Source: Tetragonia tetragonoides (lineage: Eukaryota > Streptophyta > Magnoliopsida > Caryophyllales > Aizoaceae). Taken from it: 64,000 nt of DNA. Below the pieces are notes generated by a model. The model worked only from the letters and a program-made list of their open reading frames with translations, searched no databases and had not been told where the DNA came from. Shown piece by piece: positions 34,640 to 46,429 of the stretch. The stretch covers positions 26,775,501 through 26,839,500 of the forward strand of contig CM076154.1 in NCBI GenBank assembly GCA_038025085.1, written 5' to 3'. The translations under genes and the position numbers were made by a program. The stretch's first letter is position 1. Every line of letters begins with the position of its first letter.

Positions 34640-36470
34640 GGTACGTAAAGTGTATTTGGTTGAAATACACTATGACTTTATCTATTTATTCTTGGTAGAG
34701 TGCCAAGGATTCGCTTTTGACTTTCCATACTTTGAAAATTTGGTTGATTATGAGCGATGAATCTCCATAGACTCGAAGCGTCTTAATGCCAAGACTTATG
34801 GCAGATTGCAATCCTATTATGCAAGTTTCGTATTCTGCGCCATTGTTGGTGACTTCGTGGTCTAATTTAACTGAGATAGGTGTATGTGCACCATCAGGGG
34901 ACACTATTAGTACTCCTACTCCAAAACCCTTTTGGTTAGATGCTCCGTCAAAATAGAGTTGCCAAGTCTCGGTATCTAAGGTCATAACCCCTTCCTCTAG
35001 GAAGTGGTATTCATCTTTGCGATCGGGTTCGTGTATAGCCTGGTTGGCTAAGTATACCAAGATGGCATGCCCTTTGATGGTTCTTTGGTGTTCAAATTTG
35101 AGGTCAGACTTTGACAGGAGGATGGTCCATCTGGCTATTCTACCATTCAACATAGGCTTTTCAAATATGTATTTTAAGGGATTTTCTTTTGATCTTATGT
35201 GGATCGTCTGTTGGAGCATGTAATGTCGCAGTTTCTTCGTCGTCGCGACCAAGGCTATGCATGTTTTTTCTAGAGAAGAATAGCTGGTTTCGTACCCTAA
35301 AAAGTTCTTGCTCACATAGTAGATGACCTTTTCTTCCTTGTTTATTTCTTGGGCTAGCATGTCCCCCATCGACGTTTCTGTGACTGAAAGGTAGAGAATC
35401 AGAGGCATGCCTGAAGTGGGCGGTACCAGAACGGGTGGTTCGGACAAATAGGCCTTAATTTTGTCAAAGGCCTTTTGGCATTGTTCGTCCCATTCCGTTT
35501 TTACCTCTTTCTTGAGTTTCTTGGATATGGGCTCGCAGATGATAGTTAACTTGGAAATGAACCTGCTAATGTATTGTATCCTCCCTAAGAAGCCTTTGAT
35601 TTCTTTTTCTGTTTTTGGTGGTGGCATGTCCATTATGGCCTTGATCTTGGATGGATCAATCTCTATTCCTCTGGTTCTTATGACAAATCCTAAAAGTTTA
35701 TGGGACGTAACTCCGAATGCGCACTTTTTGGGATTAAGCCTCATGTTGTACTTCCTAAGTCTATCGAAGAACTTTTGAAGTGAGGGTACATGCCCTTCCA
35801 TCTCTTTAAACTTTATGATCATGTCATCTACGTAGACTTCAGCCTCTTTATGCATCATATCGTGGAGCAAGGTTGTCGCGGTTCTTTGATATGTGGCCCC
35901 TACATTCTTAAGCCCAAATGACATTACTGTATAGCAATAAGTGCCCCATTGTGTGATGAAAGTGGTTTTCTCTTCATCCTCTTTGGCCATCAGGACCTGA
36001 TTATATCTTGCATACCCGTCCATGAATGATAGGAGGGCATGTCCAGCGGTATTGTCTACCAGAACATCTATATGAGGTAATGGAAAGTCTTCTTTTGGGC
36101 TTGCTTTGTTCAAGTCCTTAAAATCTACACACATTCGCACCCATCCGTCCTTTTTAGAGACTGGGACGATGTTGGCCACCCAATCGGAGTAATTGGCCAC
36201 TCTTATGAAGCCTCCATCAAGTTGTTTTTGGACTTCCTCTTTGATCTAAAGAGCCCCTTCTGATTTCATTCTTCTTAACTTTTGTTTGACTGGTTTGCAG
36301 TCGGGCTTTAACGGGATGGTGTGCTGAGCAATGTTGCGGTCTATGCCGGGCATGTCCTTGTAGGACCAGGCGAAAACATCCGTATAATTCTTTAGGAGTG
36401 TTATGAATTGTTCGCGTTCATTAGAGGTTAAAGACTAGCCTATTTGCACGTAACGAGGCTCATCATTAGA
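34640..36470 (-). pseudogene. Element 1 reverse transcriptase and two RNase H domains
   Basis: RT motifs: DVFAWSYKDMPGI, WVRMCVDFKDLNKA, SFMDGYARYNQ (first catalytic Asp) and YVDDMI (35823-35834). Then the Ty3-type RNase H (VTETSMGDMLAQ, YSSLEKTCIALV) and a second, archaeal-like RNase H (LYFDGASNQKGFG, NNGAEYETCIIG, YGDSSLIINQ). The protein copies element RNA to DNA. A long frame (34686-36200) is open; a TAG near 36245 and another just before the end (34684) interrupt it. Confidence 0.9.
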
Positions 36471-36668
36471 TGCATTATCTATTGTCTCTGTTTCTTGCTA
36501 ATGTTCGATTAATGCTTTAATGACTTCTTATGGCAATTCCGTTATATTTTCTCAATTATTAGCAATGAGGCAAACTGAGTAAGAAAAATCGACACTCATA
36601 ATATTAATAGAAGTGAACAATACATCAATGAGGTCATCACTAATGACCTTAGTAGCAGAAGGAATAGA

Positions 36669-37389
36669 CTAGGGTGGACTACCCGACACTTCTAGGATAA
36701 CAGACTCAGAATCAGACTTGAACTCGGAATCAGACTCAGAATCAGAATTGGGCCTCTCTGCAGGATCGTTGCGAATCGTGAACTTGTACTTGGCTCCCTC
36801 GACTGGAGTCCACTTCGTATCATGCTTCCAGGAGGTGTGGTCGGCCCCGATTGGGGCGATCAGCTTGGACGGGTCGAACCCTTCATTAAAAAGTATAATA
36901 AGGGGAAGTTTGTTTGTTGCCTCGTCATACTGGCGACGCTCTTCGCCAAATAGTAGCCCAAAGTCGTTGGGTGCAATGTCATTAGCCCAATCTTTAGTGG
37001 ATTGGTCATCGTTAGGAGATACAGATGCGTCTTTACTCATGGTGAAGTAGTCTTGAAATGCCTCAAAGCATGGAACTAGGACTCCATTGATCGTATATGG
37101 TTCAGGGAATCCGTAACAGGAATATGGGTCGCCCTCTTGGAGAAATTGCCCATTGAGAGTAAGGGGATAAGGATCCATGTTATGTGGAACATGCTTGTTG
37201 GTCGCGCGGGCTCTTTTCCTAGCCATTTCCTTGGATATGTAAGCTCGGATCTCTTGCCTTGTTGGCTTGTAGCCTAGCCAAAATAGATCGTTTTTTATCT
37301 TGGTGTTCCAACAGATTTTGGCTACCTTGGGGTGAGGGCCCAGAGTGGTGCCTGGAAAGTGACCTTACTTTCTAAGTAGAGCATTTACA
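36669..37389 (-). pseudogene. Element 1 linker between protease and reverse transcriptase
   Basis: Contains WLGYKPT, YPLTLNGQFLQEGDP and YGFPEPY, all of which recur in element 2 (GLGYEPT, HTLNGQFITEGDY, YGFPEPY). The C-terminal end is a Ser/Asp/Glu-rich run. I know no defined function; the segment is shared by both elements and so is part of the Tat-type polyprotein. Confidence 0.65.
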
Positions 37390-38599
37390 TTAAGTGTGGG
37401 CTATCATGGTATCAGCACATACTTCTATGAAAGCTATCTTCTCGAAGTCCCATAATTTTTCATCTTGCTCATTATGCTCTATCTTTAAGACTGGAGCGTC
37501 TTCTATCTGGGCTACCATGGTATCAGCACAGACTTCCAGTGTGGATCCTGTCAAGGATAGCTTTACCTTTTGGTGCAGGGTTGAAGCACGACATTCAACC
37601 CATGTAGGCAAGGCCTTCCCAAAAGCAGGTTGAAGGTGGCTGGAATGTCAATTACATGAAACTGGACCCTTTTCTCGATTGGCCCAATATTGATGTTCAT
37701 GGAGAAGGTGCCCAAGACGTTTCTTTTGGAATTATCGTAAGCTCTTAGCCCTTGGAGTGCGTGAGATTGTTGCAATCTATTTTGAGGTGTTCAGCGGTCC
37801 TTAAAGGGCATACATTTACAGCGGAGCCATTGTCGACTAAAGTCATGGGGACTTGTGTTTGTTGACATATTAAAGTCAAATAAAGGGCTTTGTTGTGGTG
37901 GATACCTTCAGGTGGAAGGTCCTTGTCAGAGAAGGTGACGGGTGTGGATGACTTTCCTTGGACTAGGAGGTTGACCACATCCTCGGGGGTAGCATTTGGA
38001 GAAATGGTGGTTCCGTTCAAGGCTTCTAGCACAGCCCTTCTATGAGTGATAGAAGTGGTCAATAATTGCCAGATGGATATGTCAGCTTTAGTCCTTTGCA
38101 ACTGTCTAAGAATGTTGGTTCCATCATCCTCCTTAGCCACTTCTCTTTGAGTTGGATCCCTATTGGGGATTGTTACAGGTTCTACGGGTTGGATTTGAGA
38201 AGGATCCCTGTAGATATTTTTGGGCCTGAACTGGCGCCCTGATCTTGTGAGGTAGTTTAGAACTTTGTCATCTTCTTCTTTCTCATCGTCGGAGATATCA
38301 TACCAAGCTTTGCCATTTTCTATGTCATGGACTTGAGGAGTCAACACATCTTTTGGATCAGTATAGGATCCGTTATCCTCTTCATCACTATCCCAAAGGC
38401 TGCAAATGTCTATTGTGGGCCTTGGGCTTGGGTATGGTGGTATGACCTGCCCAACAGGGGTGTTCAAATAGGATGGATCAAACCCTTCTTCGAGATCAAT
38501 GGCAAAAAATCGAGTTCCGGAGGGGATTATTATTGTTACTGGGCGGTGGTGCGTCCAGATCTTGGATTTTCTCCTTGAGAGTTTCGGTGTCGTGTCCAC
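37390..38599 (-). pseudogene. Element 1 aspartic protease region
   Basis: The active-site motif is VDNGSAVNVCPL (usual D-S/T-G changed to D-N-G, common in this lineage), followed by the flap-side motif FNLLLGRPCLHG. A frameshift separates the two parts near 37750. The enzyme would cut the polyprotein. The same stretch, with only three differences in about 228 bases, returns at 63774-64000. Confidence 0.8.
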
Positions 38600-38699
38600 G
38601 ACCCCTATGGTATTTGCAGAATGCAGACTCGTTCTAGTATGACGATCTTTTCTCTATGGGTGGATCGGGAGTAGGCCCAATCGGGTGTAGATAGTCTCC

Positions 38700-39866
38700 T
38701 TAGACTAATTTCTCTAGGGCTTTTACGTAAGGCATCCCGAGGGGAGTAAACCTTCTCGGATGCCTGTCAGCAATGGCGTTCACTTCATTTCCCCTACTTG
38801 TGGAGGCATGATCGGTATTGGTGTATTTCTTATCCTTATAACCATTTGTGTTGTTGTTGTAAGTGACCTTGCTCTTCCCTCTTTGGAGTTGGTCATCTTT
38901 AATGGCCATGCCTACTTCAGTTAGTTGGGCGTAAGTGGTTATGGGTTGAAACTTCATGTGCTCACGGTATTCAGATGCCAAGTTCTGGTCTAGCATTATA
39001 ATTTGATCCCTTTCAGATGAGTGATCAATCATTTCAGTAACCTTAGTTCTCCATCTTCTCATGAAATTGGTGAATCCTTCTTTGTCACCTTGCTTGGTGA
39101 TGTCTAATTCTCTCAATGTCATGGGAGGCAAGACATTATCAGCATATCTCTCAAGGAACAAAGTGGATAAGTCTTCCCATTTCTGCAACTTTTGGGTGGG
39201 TAATTTGAAGAACCAGGCCCTAACAGCAGGGTCCAAGGTTTGGGGAAAGAGATGAACATACAACTCTTGCTCAATGCCTCTAAGGCCCAATGCAGTGGTA
39301 AAAGCTCTAATGTGATCTTGTGGATCATTAGTTCCTTTGAACGTGGGAACTTCAGGCATGAAAAACATAGTGGGTAACTTTCCCTTGATATGGGGAGCAT
39401 AGCCTTCAGAATTGATGATCATGTCATTGAAGACACGACTTTTGCCTAGAATGGACTCAAGCCTATTCAGTTTAGCTTGGACTTCTTAGACCTCTTTGGT
39501 GGAGGGCTCAGTCTTATCGTCTTTGGGCTTGGGCTCATCATCGTCCCTAGTAGGGGGATCCAACTTGGCGACACGGGCTTCCATATCAGTGAATCTAGCA
39601 TTCATGGCGACCAATTGGGCTAAAAGGTCATCCATCTTTTGGTCAGCGGTTTTCTCAACGTCTCAAGACATAGCGGACTTAGGTGAATTAGGTGGCGAGG
39701 TTTGAGATGACAAAGGCGGTGTGCGAAGGTAATCTAGCCAAATGGGGCCCACAAACTGTGCTTGCGGTGAAGGTTCGAATGACAAGTTGCGGATCAATCT
39801 CTTGTTGGACTCGTCCCTCTCCCACTTCCTAGGACCGTGATCTTTACCCCTACCAATTCTGGACAT
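38700..39866 (-). pseudogene. Element 1 gag (capsid-type domain)
   Basis: Starts MSRIGRGKDHGPRKW, then stops at 39663 and about 39488. The capsid-type part (39422-38700) contains PEVPTFKGTNDPQDHIRAF, AVRAWFFKLP and EGFTNFMRRWRTKV, the Retrotrans_gag pattern. Its product would form the particle around the element RNA. A knuckle remnant with FCKYHRGRGHDTE follows near 38620. Confidence 0.85.
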
Positions 39867-40194
39867 AAAAAGACCCGCTTAAGAAAATAAGAAGTAAATG
39901 GAAGACTCCACAGAAGAAAGATTTTTTTTTTTGAAAAAACAAATGTGGGAAAAGAATCTAGCATTAGTCCTCGACATGGTGACTTTTTGGGAAAGCCGCG
40001 ATTTTATGTAAAGAGCATATTCTGTTGACTTGCATATGGGATAAAATTCCCTAATTTAAGAAAGGAAAGTATACTGTTGACTTGCATATAGAATGAGGTT
40101 AGACTCATTTTTTTTTTTGTTTTGTAAAATATCATTAAGGGGAATATATTATTTGCTCGCAATCTAATTCATATGGAAATGAACGTCTTGTAAT
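39867..40194. other. Element 1 leader region, no gene
   Basis: AT-rich DNA upstream of gag on the minus strand. A short direct repeat (CTGTTGACTTGCATAT) occurs twice, at 40022 and 40074. No coding sequence is seen. Confidence 0.5.
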
Positions 40195-40701
40195 GTGGTT
40201 ACTAGCCTTTATTGTGTAACTTACAACATAGGGTTCCCTTTCGACTGAAAATCGAAGGACGTTTATTATTCGACCTACAGCACAGGGTCCCTATTCGACT
40301 AAAAATCGAAGGATTTTTATCACTTCTTATTTCTAACGAAATATTTTTATTATGTAACCTACAGCACAGGGCTCCCCTTCGACTGAAAATCGAAGGGCGT
40401 TGTTTGACCAACAGGACAGGGTCACTCTTCGACTAAAAATCGAAGGATTTTCCTCATTTATCCTTATTTCTAACGAAATACTTTTATTGTGTAACCTACA
40501 GCACAGGGTTCCCCTTCGACTGAAAATCGAAGGAGATTTATTTTCTGACCTACAGCACAGGGTCACTCTTGGACTAAAAATCGAAGAATTTTTATCTTAT
40601 TTCTAATGAAATACTTTTATTGTGTAACCTACAGCACAGGGTTCCCCTTCGACTGAAAATTGAAGGACGTTTATTGTTTGACCTACAGCACAGGGTCACC
40701 T
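40195..40701. repeat. Hairpin-rich tandem array, about 131-142 bp unit (left part)
   Basis: Units contain GTAACCTACAGCACAGGGTT, then TTCGACTGAAAATCGAA, then a second half with CAGCACAGGGTC and TTCGACTAAAAATCGAA. The TTCGA/TCGAA pairs form small stem-loops twice per unit. About four units stand here, and the array resumes at 53250 after the 12.5 kb insertion of element 2. It lies in the leader of element 1. Confidence 0.9.
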
Positions 40702-41935
40702 TGTAAGGACCCGGGATTTTCACCAATCCTTTTGTTTCCCTGGAGTGCGTCCTTATAGAAAGTTTGTCAATTGGGGGCTTAGATAAGTTCAAGGGACCAT
40801 CGAGTTAGAAAAGTATTTGAAAAGACTTGAATTAAATAAAAACCATGAAAGAGGTCACAAATCTGCTATCGGTGTTTTATCGAAGGAACAAACCGAAGGG
40901 ACAACCCAATAGCGCGAAAAGTGAACTGATCATGTTTTTAGAAAGACTCCCACTTATATAAAACATATAAGTACCAAAAAATAATAGGTTCGGGGGCAAA
41001 CGTACGAGGTGGGAAGGTGTTAGGCACCCAACTCGCCCATTTATGACGGCCTCTATAAACTCAAGTTTGCTTAATAATTTAAAGACATAATTCCCATGCA
41101 AAACCGGATTAACAACCTAGGCTTAGACTATTAATTGGCTCATCACAAACATCACAACATTTATTTTAACCCTTCTTTAGACATGCATTTGATTGACAAG
41201 TTAAGCAGCACAACGACTATACAGATAATATTTAAGAAGCAATAAAACGTTATTCTAGCATGATATCTACATTATCACTACTGAAAAATAAACAAATAAG
41301 CAATTAATTTAATTTTAGCCCTCAGAAATTTGTACCTAAACTGTAGGCTATATTTGACAAGAATAGTAAAAATAAATCTCAAGTTTTAGAAGAAAGAGGG
41401 GGAAGCTCAAGAGTACTCAACTGAGAATAGAGGTTGCCAACTGTAGGCTGTGTGTTTTGAAGTGAGGGTGAGGGGTTGTTTATATAGGTGTGGAAAAGTA
41501 GGGTTGTACGGTCGAATTTGAGCTGAAAAATGAGACGGGCTCGAAAAATGAGCTGGGCCCGAAGGAAAAGGCAACGCCGTTAGCGGCGCTGGGACATTTT
41601 CCAAGGCTGCTGACGGCTGTCAGCAGCCAGCTGGATGACGTCATACCTATTTTTATTTTTCGGGGAATTTTTAGTGTTCCGAAAATCTGAAAAGACTATG
41701 TTGCCCTGAACGGTAAAAGACAGTTTTACCCCTAAATCGCAACTTGGTGACCGGGAGTCGGAATGAGGCATGAGACGTGTCGTTGGAAAGCTCTTGACGG
41801 GGGCTTCTGAATGGAGGAAAAATCTGAGACCTTATTTTAACTATTAAAGAAAAATAGCAGTTCATGCTTAAAAATTACTCCTTTAATCATCGAGCTTTTG
41901 CGGAGAAATCTGAAGACGCTTTTTTGGCGTCTACA
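40702..41935 (-). repeat. LTR A (3' LTR of element 2)
   Basis: TGTAAGGACCCGGG to GGCGTCTACA on the + strand. It is similar along its length to LTR C and LTR D. A minus-strand TATA-type box (CTATATAAACAACCCC) lies at about 41470, just downstream of the decayed palindrome ACGCCGTTAGCGGCGCT at about 41575. A polypurine tract follows at 41936. Confidence 0.9.
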
Positions 41936-41950
41936 GAAGCCCCCACTTTG
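41936..41950 (-). other. Polypurine tract of element 2
   Basis: On the minus strand CAAAGTGGGGGCTTC directly precedes the LTR start TGTAGACGCC. The same tract stands next to LTR 1 and LTR D, which fixes the minus-strand direction of these elements. Confidence 0.8.
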
Positions 41951-42359
41951 ATCGAGCTTGAGTAAAAGCGAAGATCAAAGTGCTCTGAAGGCGACATGCA
42001 TGATGCTGATGTGCAACGGTGTGTGAGAGTGTACAGTATGTATGCATATGAAGACAAACCTGAGTTGGAATACGCTCATAGTGTGCTAAGATTTCATCCA
42101 TGTGAACACAAGAGAAAGTGGAAGGTTATAGTAGCAGGATAGAACACCGCTCGTAGATGGCCTAAACGTCTAATGGGGACCTGTATTCAGAGTAAATGAA
42201 AAAGTTAGTAATACTTTGAGAATGATCAACATAGAATGCTTCGACAAACAGTGACTAAACACCGCTCGACGGATGTCGAGATTCCGTTCCTGTAAAAGAA
42301 ACGAAAAAGTCAACGAGACATCGCGATTAAAATAACGGCTGCCAAATGGTTAAAACATA

Positions 42360-42845
42360 TGAACAGTTTAACTGCAATAGGCTAAGCAATCATTGACTGA
42401 AACATATAAAAAAAAAACAATGGACAGTATAACTGCTTTAAGCAATCATTGACTGAAGCATTTAAAATAACTTAGGCATTCGGGTCGAGAGTCGTCGCCT
42501 TGTAGATCCACATTTCTGTTTCTGGGACCTGCAAAAATAAATAACTTGGGCGCTCTATGTTGAGAGTCGTCACCTTGTAGATCTGCGTTTCAGTTTCTAG
42601 GACCTGCAAAAAATAAATAACTTGGGCGATCTGGGTTGAGGGTCGTCGCCGTGTAGATCCGCTTTTCAATTTCTGGGACCTGCAAAAGATAAATAACTTG
42701 GGCGATCTGGGTTGAGGGCCGTCTCCGTGTAGTTCTGCGTTTTAGTTTCTGGGACCTACAAAAATAAATAACTCGGGGCATCTGGGTCGAGAATCGCCGC
42801 CGTGTAGATCCGCGTTTCATTTTCTGGGACCTACAAAAATCAACG
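42360..42845. repeat. Element 2 tandem repeats: two module types
   Basis: First, two copies of a roughly 60-bp module with TAAGCAATCATTGACTG (42360-42470). Then five copies of a 74-76 bp module starting at 42471, 42545, 42621, 42697 and 42772 (CTTGGGCGATCTGGGTTGAG, GTAGATCCG, TTTCTGGGACCT). Non-coding DNA between the polypurine tract and the antisense gene. Confidence 0.9.
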
Positions 42846-43035
42846 GGTTAATTTTACCTGTAAATGGTTGGTACCGTAAAATGGGCCAACTGTTGAATTT
42901 GAATTTGTGGGCCTGAGGGCTTTGCTCCCGCGCGTTTGGTACTGATGTTGCCGCAAGATGAACTGTAATAACGAACTCTGGACTGGAAAAAGGGACCCTG
43001 GGTCAGTTTGTGGGGCCCTTGCTGCAGGTCCGCAA

Positions 43036-43070
43036 GGCCGCTAGCGGCCCAGACCAGCGCCGCTAGCGGC
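43036..43070. promoter_or_regulatory. Paired palindromes upstream of antisense gene of element 2
   Basis: Two perfect palindromes, GGCCGCTAGCGGCC (43036-43049) and GCCGCTAGCGGC (43059-43070), followed by a TATA-like AAATAAAAAG about 15 bases later. The same core occurs in the LTRs upstream of their TATA boxes. A role as a regulatory site is inferred. Confidence 0.5.
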
Positions 43071-43371
43071 GTTGGGCTTGAGCCAAATAAAAAGCGCTTC
43101 GGCGCTTTCTCTCTCCTCTTTCGCGTTTTGTGCTTCTTATTCACCGAGCCATTGTTGAGAGCTTTGGTTGAAGTTCCTCCATTGTTGAGTGCTTCACTCC
43201 ACTTGAGGTAAGTCGATTCTTGTCCGTTTTCTTCGGTTTTTGTCTTGAACTTGCTTATTTTATTGCCTAGTTGCTGAACTTTGGGTTGCATTGTTGGATA
43301 GATGCTTGTTGCTTGCAAATCTGAAACTTTGATTTTCCCACTTGTACAGAGAGAAACTCTATTGTGTTCTC

Positions 43372-45803
43372 ATAGCTCCCGTAGACAAATGGAAGCGTCC
43401 TATGTGTGATGAGGAGTATGACTAGAGCCTTTTTTGCACCGGGTTGCCTTCTACCCGAGGGCCTCCGACCCATCACGCGGATGGGGCTCGACGGTACCAG
43501 GATTCTTTCATGCGGTTAGACTGGCGCCCGCCTGGTGTTTGGAACCGCAGTGTTCAGTTGCCGAGTAGACGAGGTCATTTATCTGACCCGGAGCTGGTAC
43601 GTTTTCTGACTCAACTTTTTTTGTGTTCAGTATATTTGAACTGAAAATTGGAACTGTTAGTGCTTCAGTAGACGAAAAAATTGGGATTTGTACTGGATTG
43701 GTAGTCAGCTGCATATAAATTGTCTGAAATTTATTTTGGTTGTATTTGTGGTGTATTGGGTATTGAGAAAATTTTGTTGGTTGGCTAGGGTGTTGGGGTT
43801 ATGTTGTAGGCTCATGGGACCACTTCCCATTGGTCTATGATGTTGGGGACCTTTTCGGAGGGGGCGAGGAATTCAGTACTGGACTTGGGTCTTGCTGATT
43901 TTTTGACTGTTATCCCTGCTTGTCACTCGGGGGATTCTAGGATTGTTGCCCGGGGAATACTGGAGAGGTTTTGGGATTCTACGAACACTTTCCATACACC
44001 TGTGGGAGAGATGTTTCCGACCCCTTATCAGTTTGCTGTGCTGACGGGGTTATCCTTTAGAGGGCGTCGTATTCAGTACAACGCGGGCTATTGGCGACAG
44101 AGTGACACTTTGTCGGATCTTTATGGGCTTGTATACACCCATTTTGACCAGGATCGGGTTTCTTTGGATCGATTGTGGGAGGTTGTTGCTGCGCAGGGGA
44201 TCACCGAGGAGCAGAGGGCTCATATTTTCTTGGCTTGCTTTCTGGGGTCGACGATCTTTGCTCAGAAGAAGAGCGTGTGTCAAGTCGGTTTCTTGAAATG
44301 CTTGGAGGATTTGACCAAGGTGCGTGAGTACAACCTTGGTGGGGCCGCTTACGCTTCTTTGTTGAAGTGGTGTCGTCGGGCCTGTAGGCCTAAGAAGACG
44401 AGTGAGAGGACATCTATCACGACCCATGGAGGATACTAGAGGTAGACTCTCTTTTTTTTTTTTTTGTTTACTCCTCTCTTTTTTGCCTATGTCTTCAACT
44501 AGGGAAATCATCTTTGCTCGTGTGTTTGCTTGTGTGGCAGCTGTGGTTCTTTGACTATTTTCCAGCCTTCGGTTCTCATCGTCCTGGCTTGAGGATATTT
44601 CCTTTAGGTTCACGATGGGTCGGCAGGGATGCCCATCCGTTCACCTCTCTGGAGCATTTCCGGGCTACCTTTGAGAGCCATGTTGTGTCCATGGTACGTT
44701 GCTTGTTGATTTGTGCGTTCCTTTCGTTCATTTTGTGTGAATGAACTTTGACTTGGTAATCTGCGGGTGTTGTGGTCGGCCTTTGATGAGGTTCCTCCCC
44801 ATATTACCCTAGAGTCTTTCAGGGTATCTTCTCTACGAGTGGTCTTCGAGGGGCCATTTAGTTTTGTATGGTATCTGGGGGATCGCTTGACTCGTTTGGT
44901 CTATCCCTCCCTCGGTACTCATCTGGTTCCGAAGGATCCTCCTTTGACCATGTTTTACCTGTGTGGCCAGAGTGTGAGGGACCTGGGGGTCGTGATCCGT
45001 GGCAGGGCGGCACAGAAGTTTATTGTGCCGGAGGTCGGTGGCTTAGACCAGACTGCCAAGCATCTGGCCTATTGCTTGGATCGCTTGATGCCGGACCTTA
45101 CTTCTGAGGTTAGAAACTTATCTGCATCTTTTAATTGTGTGTGTAATATACTGACTTTTTTTTTGTGTCCTGGAGGCGGATCGTCTAGCTCTTCCGGGCC
45201 CTAGGAGGTCTCGTTCTAGAGCTTCTCGGCGTCAGCCCCCAAGTGTGACCATTCCGACCAACGAGGTGAGGTAGTTTGGAGAGAGTGGGGGACGCATAGT
45301 GGAGGAGTTCCCTCTCGATATTGCTGATAGAGAGGCGATGGAGGGCCTGCCCTTGCCTGATGGTTGCACGGGGGTGAGTCATCTTCTCTGTCTCTCTTTT
45401 ATACTTGTGTTTGTTTTTGTGTGTTTGACTCTATTTTGTGGCTCTCTCTCTCTTTTGTAGTTGAACCGGGAGCAGACCTCTCATGTCTTCAAACTCATTC
45501 ACCTGTTGAAGAAAGGCTATGGTCGAGCGATGGGCAAGGGGAAGAGTTCTCGGTCTAAGGCCATTGATGTAAGTAAACTCTCTTCTCTCTTTGTTTGTTT
45601 TAGCTAAGTGAAGTGCTTAACTTAACATTTTATCCTTTGATCATCTGCAGATGTCTCAGTCTTCATCTTCGATAAGACCATACCACTCTTCTGCAGCGAG
45701 GGCTTCTTCAGCGAGTAGACCATCTATTGCTCGTTCTCCTCCTGTGGTGGTGATCGGGCCTCTTGTTGATGAGGTGCCCGGACCTTCTGTCCTGTCCATC
45801 AGG
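43372..45803 (+). pseudogene. Antisense gene of element 2: plant-mobile-domain-like, 7 exons, decayed
   Basis: Exons 43372-43596, 43810-44441, 44541-44693, 44767-45108, 45176-45373, 45461-45568 and 45651 to the cut at about 45803. A leader intron lies at 43208-43349. All introns are in phase 0. The protein has ERFWDSTNTFHTPVGEM, YQFAVLTGL, a CRRACRPK basic end of exon 2, then WFFDYFPAFG and VFEGPFSFVWYLGDR. Damage: start codon ATG to ATA at 43372, TAG at 43423, a one-base loss in exon 2 (632 bases against 633 in element 3), and the exon 4 acceptor CAG changed to CGG. The last exon is joined to an LTR fragment. Confidence 0.7.
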
Positions 45804-46429
45804 AATTTGTACCTGAACTGTAGGCTATATTTGACAAGAATAGTAAAAATAGATCTCAAGTTTGGAAGAAATAGGGGAAAGCTCAGTGTTAATACTCCTG
45901 AGAATAGAGGTTGCCAACTGTAGGCTGTGTTTTTTGAATTGAGGGTGAGGGGTTGTTTATATAGGCGTGGAAAAGTAGGGTTGTACGGTCGAATTTGAGC
46001 TGAAAAATGAGACGGGCTTGAAAAATGAGCCGGGCCTGAAGGAAAAGGCAGCTCCGCTAGCGGCGCTAGATAAGGCCGCTAGCGGCCGTGGGACATTTTT
46101 AATGACGTCATCCAACGTGTTTTTATTTTCCGGGGAATTTTTAATATTCCAAAAAATATGAAAAGACTATTTTGCCCCTGAACGGTAAAAGACGGTTTTA
46201 CCCCTACATCGCAACCTGGCGACTGGGAGTCGGAATGAGACATGAGACGTGTAGTTGGAAAGCTCTTGAACGGGGCTTTTGAATGGAATGGAATAAAGGA
46301 GTGTTTGGAGGAAAAACCTGAGACCTTATTTTAACTATTAAAGCAAAATAGCAGTTCAAGCTTAAAAATTAGTCCTTTCATCATCGGGCTTTTGCGTTGA
46401 AATCTGAAGACACTTTTTTGGTGTCTACA
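45801..46429 (-). repeat. LTR B: partial LTR between integrase and antisense gene
   Basis: It matches the last 630 bases (+ strand) of LTRs A, C and D, ending GGTGTCTACA. It includes the palindrome GGCCGCTAGCGGCC at 46074-46087. The left junction is in exon 7 of the antisense gene at a TCAG shared by both sequences. The right junction is in integrase. It is a leftover of recombination or a nested element. Confidence 0.85.

Larger units (their letters stand above)
33232..39866 (-). pseudogene. Element 1 gag-pol, Tat/Ogre-type Ty3/gypsy retrotransposon (span)
   Basis: Minus-strand polyprotein with, in order, gag N-terminus, capsid-like domain, zinc knuckle remnant, protease, a linker, reverse transcriptase, RNase H, a second RNase H and integrase. 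The dual RNase H is the mark of the Tat lineage. All domains are present, but stops (for example at 39663, 39488 and 36245) and frameshifts (integrase near 33900) make it inactive. The end is placed at the TAG at 33232, after a tail containing GGAARLTDLDG. No LTR of the same family is identified on either side within the window. Confidence 0.85.

Noticed and set aside
40195..40701. A CRISPR-like array of regular repeats
   Set aside because: Units are tandem with related, not unique, intervening sequence, in a plant retrotransposon leader. It is a satellite-like array.
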